From Streptomyces sp. QL37 (lineage in GTDB: Bacteria; Actinomycetota; Actinomycetes; Streptomycetales; Streptomycetaceae): a DNA stretch of 64,000 bases. The notes beneath the pieces were generated by a model. The model did no database searches. It worked only from the letters and a program-made list of their open reading frames with translations, and was not told the origin of the DNA. The stretch covers positions 7,941,678 through 8,005,677 of the forward strand of contig NZ_PTJS01000001.1 in assembly GCF_002941025.1 (NCBI RefSeq), written 5' to 3'. Position numbers and translations under genes: made by a program. Positions 17,520-27,067 of this stretch are shown here, piece by piece (within the stretch, counting starts at the first letter, position 1; each line of letters begins with the position of its first letter).

Positions 17520-18419
17520 ATGTCGATCGACACCCGCCCCGCTTCGCCTCGGCAGCGCACTGCACCCACACCGCCGCGTCGCGGCCGCCCGGTCCGCCGG
17601 CGCAGGTCCCCGGGCAACCCCGTGGCCGGCATCGGCTCGCTGATCTGGCTCGTGATCGTCCTGGTGCCGCTCTACACGCTGGTCTCCGCGTCGCTGATGC
17701 GGCAGGACGAGGCACTGAACGGCGACCCGCTGGCCATCCCCTCGGATCCGACGCTCGACAACTACGACTTCGTGCTCGACAGCGGATTCCTCTCGCTGAT
17801 CGGCAACACCGCGATCGTCGCCGTGGCCACGGTCGCCATCGTGCTGGTGCTCTCCGTCCCGGTGGCGTACGTGGCGGTGCGCACCCGCAGCCGGCTCTCG
17901 TCGCTGGCCTTCCGGACGTTCCTGCTGGGTGTGGCGATCCCGGCGCAGGCGGTGATCGTGCCCCTGTACCTGATGATCGGCAAGATGGGGCTGTACGACA
18001 CCCTGTGGGCGATCGTCCTGCCCACCGCAGCCTTCGCGATGCCCGTCGCGGTCCTCGTGCTGAGCGGCACCATGCGTGACGTCTCCGAGGAGATGTACGA
18101 GGCGATGGCCCTCGACGGTGCCTCGCCCGTGCGCATGCTCTGGCAGCTGGCGGTGCCGCTGTCCAAGGCCGGGATCAGCACGGTGGCGATCTTCTCCGCC
18201 CTGCAGGCGTGGAACGGCTTCCTCTTCCCGCTGATCCTGACGCAGTCGGAGGAGCAACGCGTGCTGACGCTCGGACTGTTCAACTTCATGAGCCAGTTCG
18301 GCGTGAACATCCCCGCGGTACTGGCGGCGATCGTCCTCTCCGTCATACCCATCTTCGCCGTGTACCTCGTGGCGAGGCGGGCGCTGATCGACGGGCTGAT
18401 GGGGGTGGGCGGCAAATAG
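17520..18419 (+). CDS. ABC sugar transporter permease (MalG type)
   Basis: A 299-residue partner permease. It has a basic N-terminal tail (about residues 10-30), six helices and an EAA loop YEAMALDGASPVRMLWQLAV near residue 200. The C-terminus ends in an Arg-rich VARRALIDGLMGVGG typical of MalG homologues. It starts five bases after the MalF-type stop. With the binding lipoprotein and a shared ATPase it should import xylo-oligosaccharides or xylobiose. Confidence 0.92.
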   Translation: MSIDTRPASPRQRTAPTPPRRGRPVRRRRSPGNPVAGIGSLIWLVIVLVPLYTLVSASLMRQDEALNGDPLAIPSDPTLDNYDFVLDSGFLSLIGNTAIVAVATVAIVLVLSVPVAYVAVRTRSRLSSLAFRTFLLGVAIPAQAVIVPLYLMIGKMGLYDTLWAIVLPTAAFAMPVAVLVLSGTMRDVSEEMYEAMALDGASPVRMLWQLAVPLSKAGISTVAIFSALQAWNGFLFPLILTQSEEQRVLTLGLFNFMSQFGVNIPAVLAAIVLSVIPIFAVYLVARRALIDGLMGVGGK

Positions 18420-18471
18420 CACATCGACGCCGCTCCGGACCACCGCACTCATGAGAGGAACCCCTGCCGCC

Positions 18472-20874
18472 ATGGCAATCCACCCCGCCCCGCACACCCG
18501 CCGAGCCGACCCGCCCACCATCGTCGACGGCCCGTGGAGCGACCCTTCGTTCAGCCCCGAGGAGCGGGTGGCCGACCTCGCTGCCCGTATGACGCTCGAG
18601 GAGAAGACCGCCCAGCTCTACGGAATCTGGGTGGGCGCCGACGCGGAGGGCGACGGAGTCGCACCGCACCAGAACGACATGGTCGATCCGGTCGACTTCG
18701 AGGACATCACCACGCGTGGACTCGGCCAGCTCACCCGCCCGTTCGGTACGGCACCCGTCGACCCCGGCGTCGGCGCCGTCTCGCTGGCCAGGGCGCAGGC
18801 CAGGATCTCCGCAGCGGGCAGGTTCGGTATCCCCGCCCTCGCCCACGAGGAGTGCCTGGCCGGCTTCACCGCCTGGGGCGCCACCGCCTATCCGGTCCCG
18901 CTCGCCTGGGGCGCCGCCTGGGACCCGGAGCTGGTCGCCGAGATGGCCCACCGCATCGGCAGTGACATGCGGTCCGTCGGTGTCCATCAGGGCCTCGCTC
19001 CGGTCCTGGACGTGGTGAGGGACCTTCGCTGGGGCCGCGTGGAGGAGACGATCGGCGAGGACCCCTACCTCGTCGCCACCATCGGTACGGCCTACGTCCG
19101 GGGGCTGGAGTCCTCCGGGGTCGTCGCCACGCTCAAGCACTTCGCGGGGTACTCGGCGTCGGCCGGCGCCCGCAACCTCTCCCCGGTCAGGGCCGGTGCC
19201 CGGGAGCTGGCCGACGTGATCCTGCCTCCGTTCGAGATGGCTGTCCGTGACGGCGGTGCCCGCTCGGTGATGCTGTCCTACGCCGAGATCGACGGCGTCC
19301 CCGTCGCCGCCGACGCGTCCCTGCTCACCGGGCTCCTCCGCGACACCTGGGGGTTCACCGGCACCGTCGTCGCCGACTACTTCGGCATCGGCTTCCTCGA
19401 GACCCTGCACAAGGTGGCCGCGGACCGCGGCGACGCCGCGCGCCTGGCCCTCACCGCGGGCGTCGACGTGGAGCTGCCCACGGTGCGCAGCTACGGCGAC
19501 GCCCTGGTCGCCGCCGTACGCGACGGACTCGTGGCGGAGGAACTGGTGGACCGCGCCCTGCGCAGGGTCCTGCTGCAGAAGTGCGAGCTCGGCCTGCTCG
19601 ATCCGGACCGGAAGGTCCTGCCCGCCGTGCTCAACGGCGTGGATCCCGAGCAGGCCCGCGGCACGGTGGACCTCGACCCGCCGCGGAACCGGGCCCTGGC
19701 CCGGCTGCTCGCCGAGCGGTCCTGTGTCCTGCTGGCCAACCCGGAGGCCGCGCTCCCGCTGCGCGGCACCGGACGGATCGCGGTCGTCGGGCCCCGGGCC
19801 GACGACCCGCTGGCCATGCTCGGCTGCTACTCCTTCCCCAGCCACGTCGGGGTCCAGCACCCCGAGGCAGCCATGGGCATCGACGTGCCGACGGTGCTGG
19901 AGGCGCTCCGCGAGGAGTTCCCCGGCGCGGGCATCGACTACGCGCAGGGCTGTGACGTGGACGGCACGGATGCCTCCCGGATCGAGGAGGCCACCGCGCT
20001 GGCGGCCGGGGCGGACGTCTGCGTGGCCGTGCTCGGTGACCGGGCCGGGCTGTTCGGCCGCGGTACCTCCGGCGAGGGCTGCGACGCGGCCGATCTGGCG
20101 CTGCCCGGCCTCCAGGGCGAGCTCCTCGACGCGCTGCTCGCGACCGGCACCCCGGTCGTCCTCGTACTGCTCACAGGACGGACGTACGCGCTCGGCGGGC
20201 GTGCGGACCGGCTGGCCGGCTGTGTGCAGGCGTTCTTCCCCGGTGAGGAGGGCGGACCGGCGCTCGCGGGTGTGCTCTCGGGGCGGGTCAACCCGTCCGG
20301 GCGTCTGCCCGTGGGCGTGCCCCACGGCGCCGGCGGCCAGCCCTGGACGTATCTGCAGCCGCCGCTGGGGCGGGCCAACGGGGTGAGCAATCTGGATCCG
20401 ACCCCGCTCTACCCCTTCGGTCACGGGCTCTCGTACACCTCGTTCGCCTGGGAGGCCGGTGCCGAGGTGCCGGCCGACCTTCCCACCGACGGCGAGACCG
20501 ATCTCGCGGTCACCGTCCGCAACACCGGGGGCCGGGAAGGGGCCGAAGTGGTCCAGCTCTACGTCCATGACCCGGTCGCCCAGACCACGCGCCCCGATGC
20601 GCGGCTCATCGGGTACGCCAGGGTGGAGCTCACCCCGGGGGAGTCCCGGAAGGTCAGCTTCCGATTCCACCCGGACCTGGTCTCCTTCACCGGGGCCGAC
20701 GGGCGCCGGATCGTCGAGCCCGGCGACCTGGAGCTGCGCTTCGCCACATCCAGCGACCTGGCCGACGTCAAGCACACCGTACGGCTGCGTCTCACCGGCC
20801 CCGAGCGGACCGTCGATCACCGGCGCCGCATGGTGTGCGCCACGTCGGTCGACCCGCTGGTCGCCCGGGCGTGA
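18472..20874 (+). CDS. Glycoside hydrolase family 3 beta-xylosidase/glucosidase
   Basis: An 800-residue three-part GH3 enzyme without a signal peptide, so cytoplasmic. The N-terminal barrel (about 30-370) has LKHFAGYSASAGARN and the nucleophile Asp in VVADYFGIGF (about residue 302). The alpha/beta sandwich (about 400-620) has GEEGGPALAGVLSGRVNPSG and LYPFGHGLSYT. A fibronectin-like domain closes the protein. Its position after the importer suggests that it cleaves imported xylobiose or longer xylo-oligomers. ATG 18472 is chosen over 18451 because GAGAGGAA lies between them; spacing is a little long, so the start is not certain. Confidence 0.92.
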   Translation: MAIHPAPHTRRADPPTIVDGPWSDPSFSPEERVADLAARMTLEEKTAQLYGIWVGADAEGDGVAPHQNDMVDPVDFEDITTRGLGQLTRPFGTAPVDPGVGAVSLARAQARISAAGRFGIPALAHEECLAGFTAWGATAYPVPLAWGAAWDPELVAEMAHRIGSDMRSVGVHQGLAPVLDVVRDLRWGRVEETIGEDPYLVATIGTAYVRGLESSGVVATLKHFAGYSASAGARNLSPVRAGARELADVILPPFEMAVRDGGARSVMLSYAEIDGVPVAADASLLTGLLRDTWGFTGTVVADYFGIGFLETLHKVAADRGDAARLALTAGVDVELPTVRSYGDALVAAVRDGLVAEELVDRALRRVLLQKCELGLLDPDRKVLPAVLNGVDPEQARGTVDLDPPRNRALARLLAERSCVLLANPEAALPLRGTGRIAVVGPRADDPLAMLGCYSFPSHVGVQHPEAAMGIDVPTVLEALREEFPGAGIDYAQGCDVDGTDASRIEEATALAAGADVCVAVLGDRAGLFGRGTSGEGCDAADLALPGLQGELLDALLATGTPVVLVLLTGRTYALGGRADRLAGCVQAFFPGEEGGPALAGVLSGRVNPSGRLPVGVPHGAGGQPWTYLQPPLGRANGVSNLDPTPLYPFGHGLSYTSFAWEAGAEVPADLPTDGETDLAVTVRNTGGREGAEVVQLYVHDPVAQTTRPDARLIGYARVELTPGESRKVSFRFHPDLVSFTGADGRRIVEPGDLELRFATSSDLADVKHTVRLRLTGPERTVDHRRRMVCATSVDPLVARA

Positions 20875-20900
20875 CGCGTGGGGGCCTCGGCTCCCACACA

Positions 20901-20936
20901 CCCGCCCCGCGTACCCCCGAGGGGGCGCGGGGCGGG
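20901..20936. terminator. Strong hairpin terminator after GH3 gene
   Basis: An 11-bp perfect GC stem (20901-20911 with 20926-20936) is extended by an inner CCCCC/GGGGG pair around a 2-base loop. It separates the GH3 gene from the xylanase promoter. Confidence 0.75.
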
Positions 20937-20939
20937 CGT

Positions 20940-20950
20940 CGAAACTTTCG
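20940..20950. promoter_or_regulatory. Putative LacI-family operator before xylanase gene
   Basis: CGAAACTTTCG, a CGAA-N3-TTCG inverted repeat, lies 66 bp before the GH10 start. It matches the 15250-15260 site at 10 of 11 positions, linking both transcription units to one regulator. Confidence 0.55.
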
Positions 20951-21016
20951 AAGGCCACCTCGGCGCGCCCGGGCGCAGGCTTCGCGTCCCCGCGCCAACA
21001 CGGAAAGGCACCTGTC

Positions 21017-22120
21017 ATGCTCAAGGCAACTCGTGCGATCGCGGTCGGCTCCGCGGCCGCCGTGCTCCTGGTCTCGGCGTTCACCCTCTCCAGCGCCTCC
21101 GCCGCCGGCAACGACTCCGGACGGCACGGCGGGAAGGGGCACAGCGCCGCTCCGCGGAGCCTCGGCGCCCTCGGCCAGAAGGCGGGACTGCGCATCGGGA
21201 CGGCGGTCGACACCTCCGCCCTGGCCGAGGACGCGCCCTACCGGGCCAAGGTCGCGGGGGAGTTCTCCTCCGTCACCGCGGAGAACGTCATGAAGTGGGA
21301 AGTGGTCGAGCCGCAGCGGGGGACCCACGACTGGGCCGCCGCCGACGGGCTCGTCGACTTCGCGAAGAAGAACGGACAGCTGGTCCGCGGCCACACCCTG
21401 GTCTGGCACAACCAGCTGCCCGCATGGCTGAACGAGGGCGACTTCACCACCGCCGAGCTCCGGGAGATCCTGCGCCGGCACATCACCGACCAGGTCACGC
21501 ACTTCAAGGGCGAAATCTGGCAGTGGGACGTCGTGAACGAGGCCTTCGACGACGACGGCACGCTGAGGGACAGTATCTGGCTGCGGAAACTCGGCCCCGG
21601 CTACATCGCGGACGCGTTCCGCTGGGCCCACCGGGCAGACCCCGGGGCCCGCCTGTTCATCAACGACTACAACATCGAGGGCGTCAACGCGAAGAGCACG
21701 GCGCTCCTCGAGCTGGTCACCGAGCTGCGCGAGCAGGGCGTGCCCGTACACGGCGTCGGGATCCAGGGCCACCTCGGCGTCCAGTACAGCGCACCGCACG
21801 ACATCGCCGACAACATGCTGCGCTTCGACCGTCTCGGTCTCGGGACCGCGATCACCGAGGCCGACGTCCGGATCCCCATGCCGGCCGACAGCACGGAGCT
21901 GGAGGCCCAGGCCGAGGGGTACGCCGTCCTGCTGCGCGGCTGCCTCCTCACCCCGGGCTGCGACGACTTCACCGTCTGGGGCTTCTCCGACACCTACTCC
22001 TGGGTGCCGGACACCTTCCCCGGCGAGGGCGCGGCCAACATCTTCGACGAGAACCACGTCCCCAAGCCCGCCTACGGCACCCTGCGCCAGACCCTGACAC
22101 TCGCCGCCGGCCGGCACTGA
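21017..22120 (+). CDS. Secreted GH10 endo-1,4-beta-xylanase
   Basis: A 367-residue extracellular xylanase that cuts internal xylan linkages. Residues 1-30 form a Sec signal (hydrophobic core VGSAAAVLLVSAFTL, ending SASAAG). The catalytic TIM barrel follows, with the substrate motif GHTLVWHNQLPAWL, the acid/base Glu175 in WDVVNEAF and the nucleophile Glu281 in ITEADVR. The more common form of the latter is ITELD, so the Ala is a mild variant. No carbohydrate-binding module is attached. Its products would feed the importer and GH3 enzyme upstream and the GH115 enzyme downstream. Confidence 0.96.
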   Translation: MLKATRAIAVGSAAAVLLVSAFTLSSASAAGNDSGRHGGKGHSAAPRSLGALGQKAGLRIGTAVDTSALAEDAPYRAKVAGEFSSVTAENVMKWEVVEPQRGTHDWAAADGLVDFAKKNGQLVRGHTLVWHNQLPAWLNEGDFTTAELREILRRHITDQVTHFKGEIWQWDVVNEAFDDDGTLRDSIWLRKLGPGYIADAFRWAHRADPGARLFINDYNIEGVNAKSTALLELVTELREQGVPVHGVGIQGHLGVQYSAPHDIADNMLRFDRLGLGTAITEADVRIPMPADSTELEAQAEGYAVLLRGCLLTPGCDDFTVWGFSDTYSWVPDTFPGEGAANIFDENHVPKPAYGTLRQTLTLAAGRH

Positions 22121-22238
22121 ACCCGGGCGGCCCCGCGGGCCCCCGCTCGCCGGGTGACCACGAAAAGACGGCGCTTCGCCGGGGCCGCCGGTTCCGCGCC
22201 GCGCGGCCCCGGTCACGTACGCACATCGAGGAGTTCTG

Positions 22239-23774
22239 ATGGCCCCGCTCGACTGGGCCGCCCTGGGCGGCTATTTCCTGGTGATGCTGCTCATCGGCCT
22301 CTGGTCGCACCGCCGCGTCGGCAACGTGAGCGACTACTTCACCGGCGGCGGCCGGATGCCGTGGTGGCTCTCCGGCATCTCCCACCACATGTCCGGCTAC
22401 AGCGCCGCCGTGTTCGTCGCGTACGCCGCCATCGCCTACAGCTACGGCATCACCGTCTACGTCTGGGCCTTCCTGCCGCTCGCCTTCGGCACCGCCGTGG
22501 GCGCCTGGCTGTTCGCCCCGCGCTGGCAGCGGCTCAGGGAGCGCTACGCGGTCGCCTCGCCCCTGGAGTACCTCGCCAAGCGCTACAACGTGCCCACCCA
22601 GCAGGCGCTGGCCTGGAGCGGCGCTCTGCTCAAGGTGTTCGACGTCGCCGCCAAGTGGGCCTCCGTGGCCGTGCTGCTCAACGTCTTCACCGGCATGTCG
22701 ATGACCACCGGCATCCTGATCACCGGCATCGTCACCCTGCTCTACTGCACGGTGGGAGGCCTGTGGGCCGACGCGCTCACCGACTTCGGGCAGTTCGTCA
22801 TCCAGGGCGCCGCCGCACTCGCCATGCTCTGGGTCGTGCTGGACCGACTCGGCGACGGCCTGGCCGGACTGGGCACCATCTGGCACAGGCTGCCCGAGGG
22901 GCACGGACAGCCGCTCGTCGGTCCGTACACCGCCGCCTTCCTCGGCGCGTACGTCGTCGTGAAGCTCTTCGAGTACAACGGCGGCATGTGGAACCTGGCC
23001 CAGCGGTACATGGCCACGGACTCCCCGAAGGCGGCCCGCCGTTCGGCCGGACTCTCCGCCCTGCTGTACGTGTTCTGGCCTGCGGTGCTGCTCTTCCCGC
23101 CCGTCGCCGCGGCCGTGCTGCTGCCGGACATCGCCGACCCGGAGAAGGTCTACGCGCTGATGGCCGAGTCCTACCTGCCCGCGGGGCTCGTCGGGCTGAC
23201 GCTGGCAGGGATGTTCTCGCACACCATGGCGATGGCGTCCTCGGACGCCAACGCGGTCTCCGCGGTCGTCACCCGCGACATCATCCCCGCCGTGGTCCGC
23301 CGCGCCCGGGACCTCTCCCCGGCGACCGGGCTGCTCGTCGCCCGGGTGTGCACCGTCGTCTTCATCGGCGTCAGCATGATCGTCGCGATCGAGGCGGACC
23401 ACTTCGGTGGGGTGCTGGGCATCATCGTCGGACTGGTCGCGGCCGTGATGGGCCCCATATCGATTCCGATGCTGCTCGGACTGCTGCCCGCCTTCCGCCG
23501 GTTCGGACCCCGGGCCGCGCTGTCCTCCTGGGCGCTGGGGATGCTCGGGTACCTCCTCGTGAAGTTCGTGCTCGACAGCACGGACCAGACGCTCGTGATC
23601 GTCACACCGCTCGTCACCTCGCTGGTGGTCTACATCGTCGTCGGCCTGATCGGTCCGGAGCCGGACGACACCGCCGACGCCATCGTCGCCGCGCTCTCGC
23701 CCGACCCGGGCGAGGACGGCGGGCCGGTGCCCGCAGCCCCGCGGCCCGCGACCGCGCCCGGCGTCACCGACTGA
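22239..23774 (+). CDS. Sodium:solute symporter (SSS family)
   Basis: A 511-residue membrane protein with about 13 helices. The family signature region is visible as NVSDYFTGGGRMPWWLSG near residue 30, then TVGGLWADALTDFGQFVIQG near residue 170 and MFSHTMAMASSDANAVSAVV near residue 330. It imports a small organic solute with sodium. Placed between a xylanase and a GH115 alpha-glucuronidase, a sugar acid such as (4-O-methyl)glucuronate is a reasonable but unproven substrate. GAGGAG precedes ATG 22239. Confidence 0.88.
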   Translation: MAPLDWAALGGYFLVMLLIGLWSHRRVGNVSDYFTGGGRMPWWLSGISHHMSGYSAAVFVAYAAIAYSYGITVYVWAFLPLAFGTAVGAWLFAPRWQRLRERYAVASPLEYLAKRYNVPTQQALAWSGALLKVFDVAAKWASVAVLLNVFTGMSMTTGILITGIVTLLYCTVGGLWADALTDFGQFVIQGAAALAMLWVVLDRLGDGLAGLGTIWHRLPEGHGQPLVGPYTAAFLGAYVVVKLFEYNGGMWNLAQRYMATDSPKAARRSAGLSALLYVFWPAVLLFPPVAAAVLLPDIADPEKVYALMAESYLPAGLVGLTLAGMFSHTMAMASSDANAVSAVVTRDIIPAVVRRARDLSPATGLLVARVCTVVFIGVSMIVAIEADHFGGVLGIIVGLVAAVMGPISIPMLLGLLPAFRRFGPRAALSSWALGMLGYLLVKFVLDSTDQTLVIVTPLVTSLVVYIVVGLIGPEPDDTADAIVAALSPDPGEDGGPVPAAPRPATAPGVTD

Positions 23775-23860
23775 CACCTGGTGGCGCCCGCACCGCACAT
23801 CTGCCAAGGGCTCACGCCCACTCAATTTGTCATGCGTGTGAACAAAATGGGGAGAGCGAC

Positions 23861-26800
23861 ATGGACAAGCACACCGGCCGCCGAGCGGTCCTCGGGGCCG
23901 GACTCGGCGTCACGGCACTGGCGGCGACGCCCCTCGGATCGCTGATGGGGCTGGCTGGGGAGGCCGCCGCGATGCCCGCCGGCCCCGGACGCTCCCCGGC
24001 GGTCCGTCCCACGGACCCCGGCGCGTACATCTCCTTCACCCCCCGGCCAGGCGCCTTCCCTCTGGTCAAGGCCGGTGGAGCGGCCCCGGTCGTGGTCAGC
24101 GACAAGGATCACGACGGCGTCGTGCGGGTGGCGGGCGACCTCCGGGACGACATCGAGCGCGTCACCGGCGTCCGCCCCGCGCTCTCCCGGGACGCGGCGC
24201 CCCGCGCCCGGGAGATCGTCCTCGTCGGCACCATCGGCCGCAGCCCGCTGATCGACGGCCTCATCGCCGCGGGCAGGCTGAAGGTCTCGGGGGTCGCGGG
24301 CAAGTGGGAGACCAGCCTGCAGACGGTGGTGGAGAAGCCCCTGCCCGGCGTGGACCGTGCGTTCGTCATCGCCGGCAGCGACCAGCGCGGCACGATCTTC
24401 GGCGTGTACGACGTCTCCCGGGGCATCGGGGTCTCTCCCTGGTACTGGTGGGACGACGTCATCCCCGTCCACCGCGACGCCCTGTACGTCCTGCCCGGCC
24501 GGCACACCCAGGGCACGCCCGCCGTGAAGTACCGCGGGTTCTTCATCAACGACGAGAATCCGGCGCTCGGCACCTGGGCACCCGCCTTCTTCGGCCCGGG
24601 CAAGGCGCCCGGCTTCGAGGGCGGCTTCAACGCCGCCTTCTACGCCAGGATCTTCGAAGTGATGCTGCGGCTCAAGGCCAACTACCTCTGGCCGGCGGTC
24701 TGGGGCCGCGCATTCGCAGAGGACGACCCGGAGAACCACGCCACCGCCAAGGCGTACGGGGTCGTCATGGGGACCTCGCACGAGGCGCCCATGATGCGGG
24801 GCATCGAGGAGTGGAACCGGCACGCCGTCGCAGCCGTCCGCGACAGCGCCGGAGACATCACCGAGCCTGGCCACGACCCGTACGGTGGCACCGGCGAGTG
24901 GTCGTTCCGCCGCAACGCCGAGGCCATCGAGGCCTACTGGCGGGAGGGCGTCCGCCGCATGGCGCGCGAGGACTTCGAGGGCGTGGTCACCCTCGGGATG
25001 CGCGGCAACGGCGACGTCAGCCTGCCGGACGGTGACGGGATCGACCTGATGACGGAGATCATCGCGACCCAGCGCCGGATACTCGCCGAGGAGCTCGGCG
25101 CTCAGGACGCCGTCCCGCAGGTCTGGACCCTCTACAAGGAGGTCCAGCACTACTGGGACCGCGGACTGCGGGTCCCGGACGACATCACGGTCGTCCTCAC
25201 CGACGACAACTGGGCCAACGTCCGCAAGCTTCCGGACCTGAAGAACGACGCCCGCAGCGGTGGTTACGGCCTCTACTACCACTTCGACTACGTCGGGGTG
25301 GGGCGTAACTACAAGTGGGTCGACACCGCCTCGCTCCCCAACATGTGGGACCAGCTCCACCAGAGCGCGGCCTACGGCAACCGAGGCCTCTGGGTCACCA
25401 ACGTGGGCGACCTCAAGGGCAACGAACTGCCCACCCAGTTCTTCCTGGAGTACGCCTGGGACCCGGACCGCTGGCCCCTGGACGCGCTCCCGGAGTGGGA
25501 GGAGCGCTACGCCGCCCAGAACTTCGGCGAGCGGCAGTCCGAGGAGATCGCCGGGATCCTGCGCACGTACGCCCGGCTGCAGTCCCGCCGCAAGCCCGAG
25601 CTGCTCAACCGGAAGATCACCCTCGACCCGGCCAAGGACCCGGCCACGGACTCCTCCGCCATCGTCTACGACGACCGGGCCACGCCCTTCAGCATCGTCG
25701 ACTACCGCGAACTGGAGCGGGTCACCGAGGACTGGCAGCGCCTCGACGCCGCCGCGGAACGCGTCCGGCGGGGCCTGCCCGCGTCCGCCGAGGACGCCTG
25801 GTACGAGCTCGTCGGATACGCGGTCCGGGCGACCGCCAATCTGTACGCCCTGCGCGAGGCGGAGTTCACCAACCTGCACTACGCGCCCCAGGGCCGCGCC
25901 CTGACCAACCAGCTCGCCGACACCGCCGAGGCGGGGCTGGCCGAGGACTTCGCGCTGGCGCGCCGCTTCGGCACCGAGGTGGCCGACGGCAAATGGAAAG
26001 GCTTCCAGACCCAGCCGCACATCGGCTACGGCGATGTGGACCGCTACGGCCCCAACGCCCCCTGGCAGCAGCCCGAGCTGAACGACGTGGCGATCGCGGA
26101 CGAGATCTTCCCCGCCGTGCGGCGCATCGAACTACCGCGCAAGGCCGAGATGGGCGTGGCCGTCGACGGCTCGCCCGACTGGTGGCCGGCGTCCGGCGCA
26201 GAGGCGGTCCTGCCCGTCTTCAGCCCGTACCAGAGCCAGCCCGCGCAGTACGTGGAGGTGTTCAACCGGGGCACCGAACCCTTCGACTTCCGCATCCGTA
26301 CGGGCGCCTCCTGGCTGATCGCCGACCGGACGCGGGGCAGGGTGGACGCCCAGACCCGGGTCACCTTCCGGGTCGACTGGTCCCGGGCCCCGAAGGGCGT
26401 CACGCGGGTTCCGGTCACCGTCTCGGGCCCCGGCGGCAGTGAGGTCACCGTGCGTGCCGTGGTCGACCGGCCCCGGCTGGAGCGGTCACAGCTCAAGGGG
26501 TTCGTCGAGGCCAACGGCTACGTGTCCATCGAGGCCGACCACTTCCACCGGGCGGTCGGCGGGGACGGGATCTCCTGGCGCCGCATCCCGGGAATCGGCC
26601 GCACGGGATCGGGCATGGAGCCCTTCCCCGTCACCGCGCCACGGCAGGACCCGGGTGGCCGGGGGCCCCGGCTGGAGTACCGGGTCAGCCTGTTCACCAC
26701 CGGACCGGTGACCGTCCAGGCGTATCTGTCGCCCCGCAACAACGCCCTGGCGACCGACGGACTCACGTATGCCGTCTCCTTCGACGACGACGCCCCGCAG

Positions 26801-27040
26801 TCCGTCGACATCACCGAGGTCACGGGGGCGGACGACGGCACCATGAACACGCAGTGGGCCCGCAACACGTCGGACAACGTCAACCGCACCGGCACCGCGC
26901 ACCACATCGGCCGGGCGGGCCTCCACGTGCTGAAATTCTGGATGGTCGACCCGACCGTGGTACTTCAGAACCTCGTGGTGGACACCGGCGGCCTCAAGCC
27001 CAGCTATCTGGGCCCGCCGGAGAGTCTCCGGCTGAGCTGA
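23861..27040 (+). CDS. GH115 xylan alpha-1,2-glucuronidase
   Basis: A 1059-residue enzyme that removes (4-O-methyl)glucuronic acid from xylan. A twin-arginine-type signal starts MDKHTGRRAVLGAG and ends in an Ala-rich stretch near residue 37, so it is secreted folded. The GH115 core includes KYRGFFINDENPALGTWAP, then MLRLKANYLWPAVWGRAF, VTLGMRGNGDVSLPDGDG and VVLTDDNWANVRKLPDL. The last 350 residues form the C-terminal beta domains of full-length members. The length agrees with the family. It lies 86 bp after the symporter gene and completes a glucuronoxylan set with GH10 and GH3. Confidence 0.9.
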   Translation: MDKHTGRRAVLGAGLGVTALAATPLGSLMGLAGEAAAMPAGPGRSPAVRPTDPGAYISFTPRPGAFPLVKAGGAAPVVVSDKDHDGVVRVAGDLRDDIERVTGVRPALSRDAAPRAREIVLVGTIGRSPLIDGLIAAGRLKVSGVAGKWETSLQTVVEKPLPGVDRAFVIAGSDQRGTIFGVYDVSRGIGVSPWYWWDDVIPVHRDALYVLPGRHTQGTPAVKYRGFFINDENPALGTWAPAFFGPGKAPGFEGGFNAAFYARIFEVMLRLKANYLWPAVWGRAFAEDDPENHATAKAYGVVMGTSHEAPMMRGIEEWNRHAVAAVRDSAGDITEPGHDPYGGTGEWSFRRNAEAIEAYWREGVRRMAREDFEGVVTLGMRGNGDVSLPDGDGIDLMTEIIATQRRILAEELGAQDAVPQVWTLYKEVQHYWDRGLRVPDDITVVLTDDNWANVRKLPDLKNDARSGGYGLYYHFDYVGVGRNYKWVDTASLPNMWDQLHQSAAYGNRGLWVTNVGDLKGNELPTQFFLEYAWDPDRWPLDALPEWEERYAAQNFGERQSEEIAGILRTYARLQSRRKPELLNRKITLDPAKDPATDSSAIVYDDRATPFSIVDYRELERVTEDWQRLDAAAERVRRGLPASAEDAWYELVGYAVRATANLYALREAEFTNLHYAPQGRALTNQLADTAEAGLAEDFALARRFGTEVADGKWKGFQTQPHIGYGDVDRYGPNAPWQQPELNDVAIADEIFPAVRRIELPRKAEMGVAVDGSPDWWPASGAEAVLPVFSPYQSQPAQYVEVFNRGTEPFDFRIRTGASWLIADRTRGRVDAQTRVTFRVDWSRAPKGVTRVPVTVSGPGGSEVTVRAVVDRPRLERSQLKGFVEANGYVSIEADHFHRAVGGDGISWRRIPGIGRTGSGMEPFPVTAPRQDPGGRGPRLEYRVSLFTTGPVTVQAYLSPRNNALATDGLTYAVSFDDDAPQSVDITEVTGADDGTMNTQWARNTSDNVNRTGTAHHIGRAGLHVLKFWMVDPTVVLQNLVVDTGGLKPSYLGPPESLRLS

Positions 27041-27067
27041 CCGGAGCGGGACGAGGAGGCGGCAGGG

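Noticed and set aside
18343..21213. A 956-codon antisense frame across the GH3 gene
   Set aside because: Composition is His/Arg/Gly-rich without motifs; it is an artefact of high third-position GC over a real GH3 gene.
22154..23860. N-terminal extension of the GH115 frame over the symporter gene
   Set aside because: The symporter frame has clear membrane helices and a ribosome site; the GH115 Tat signal begins at 23861.
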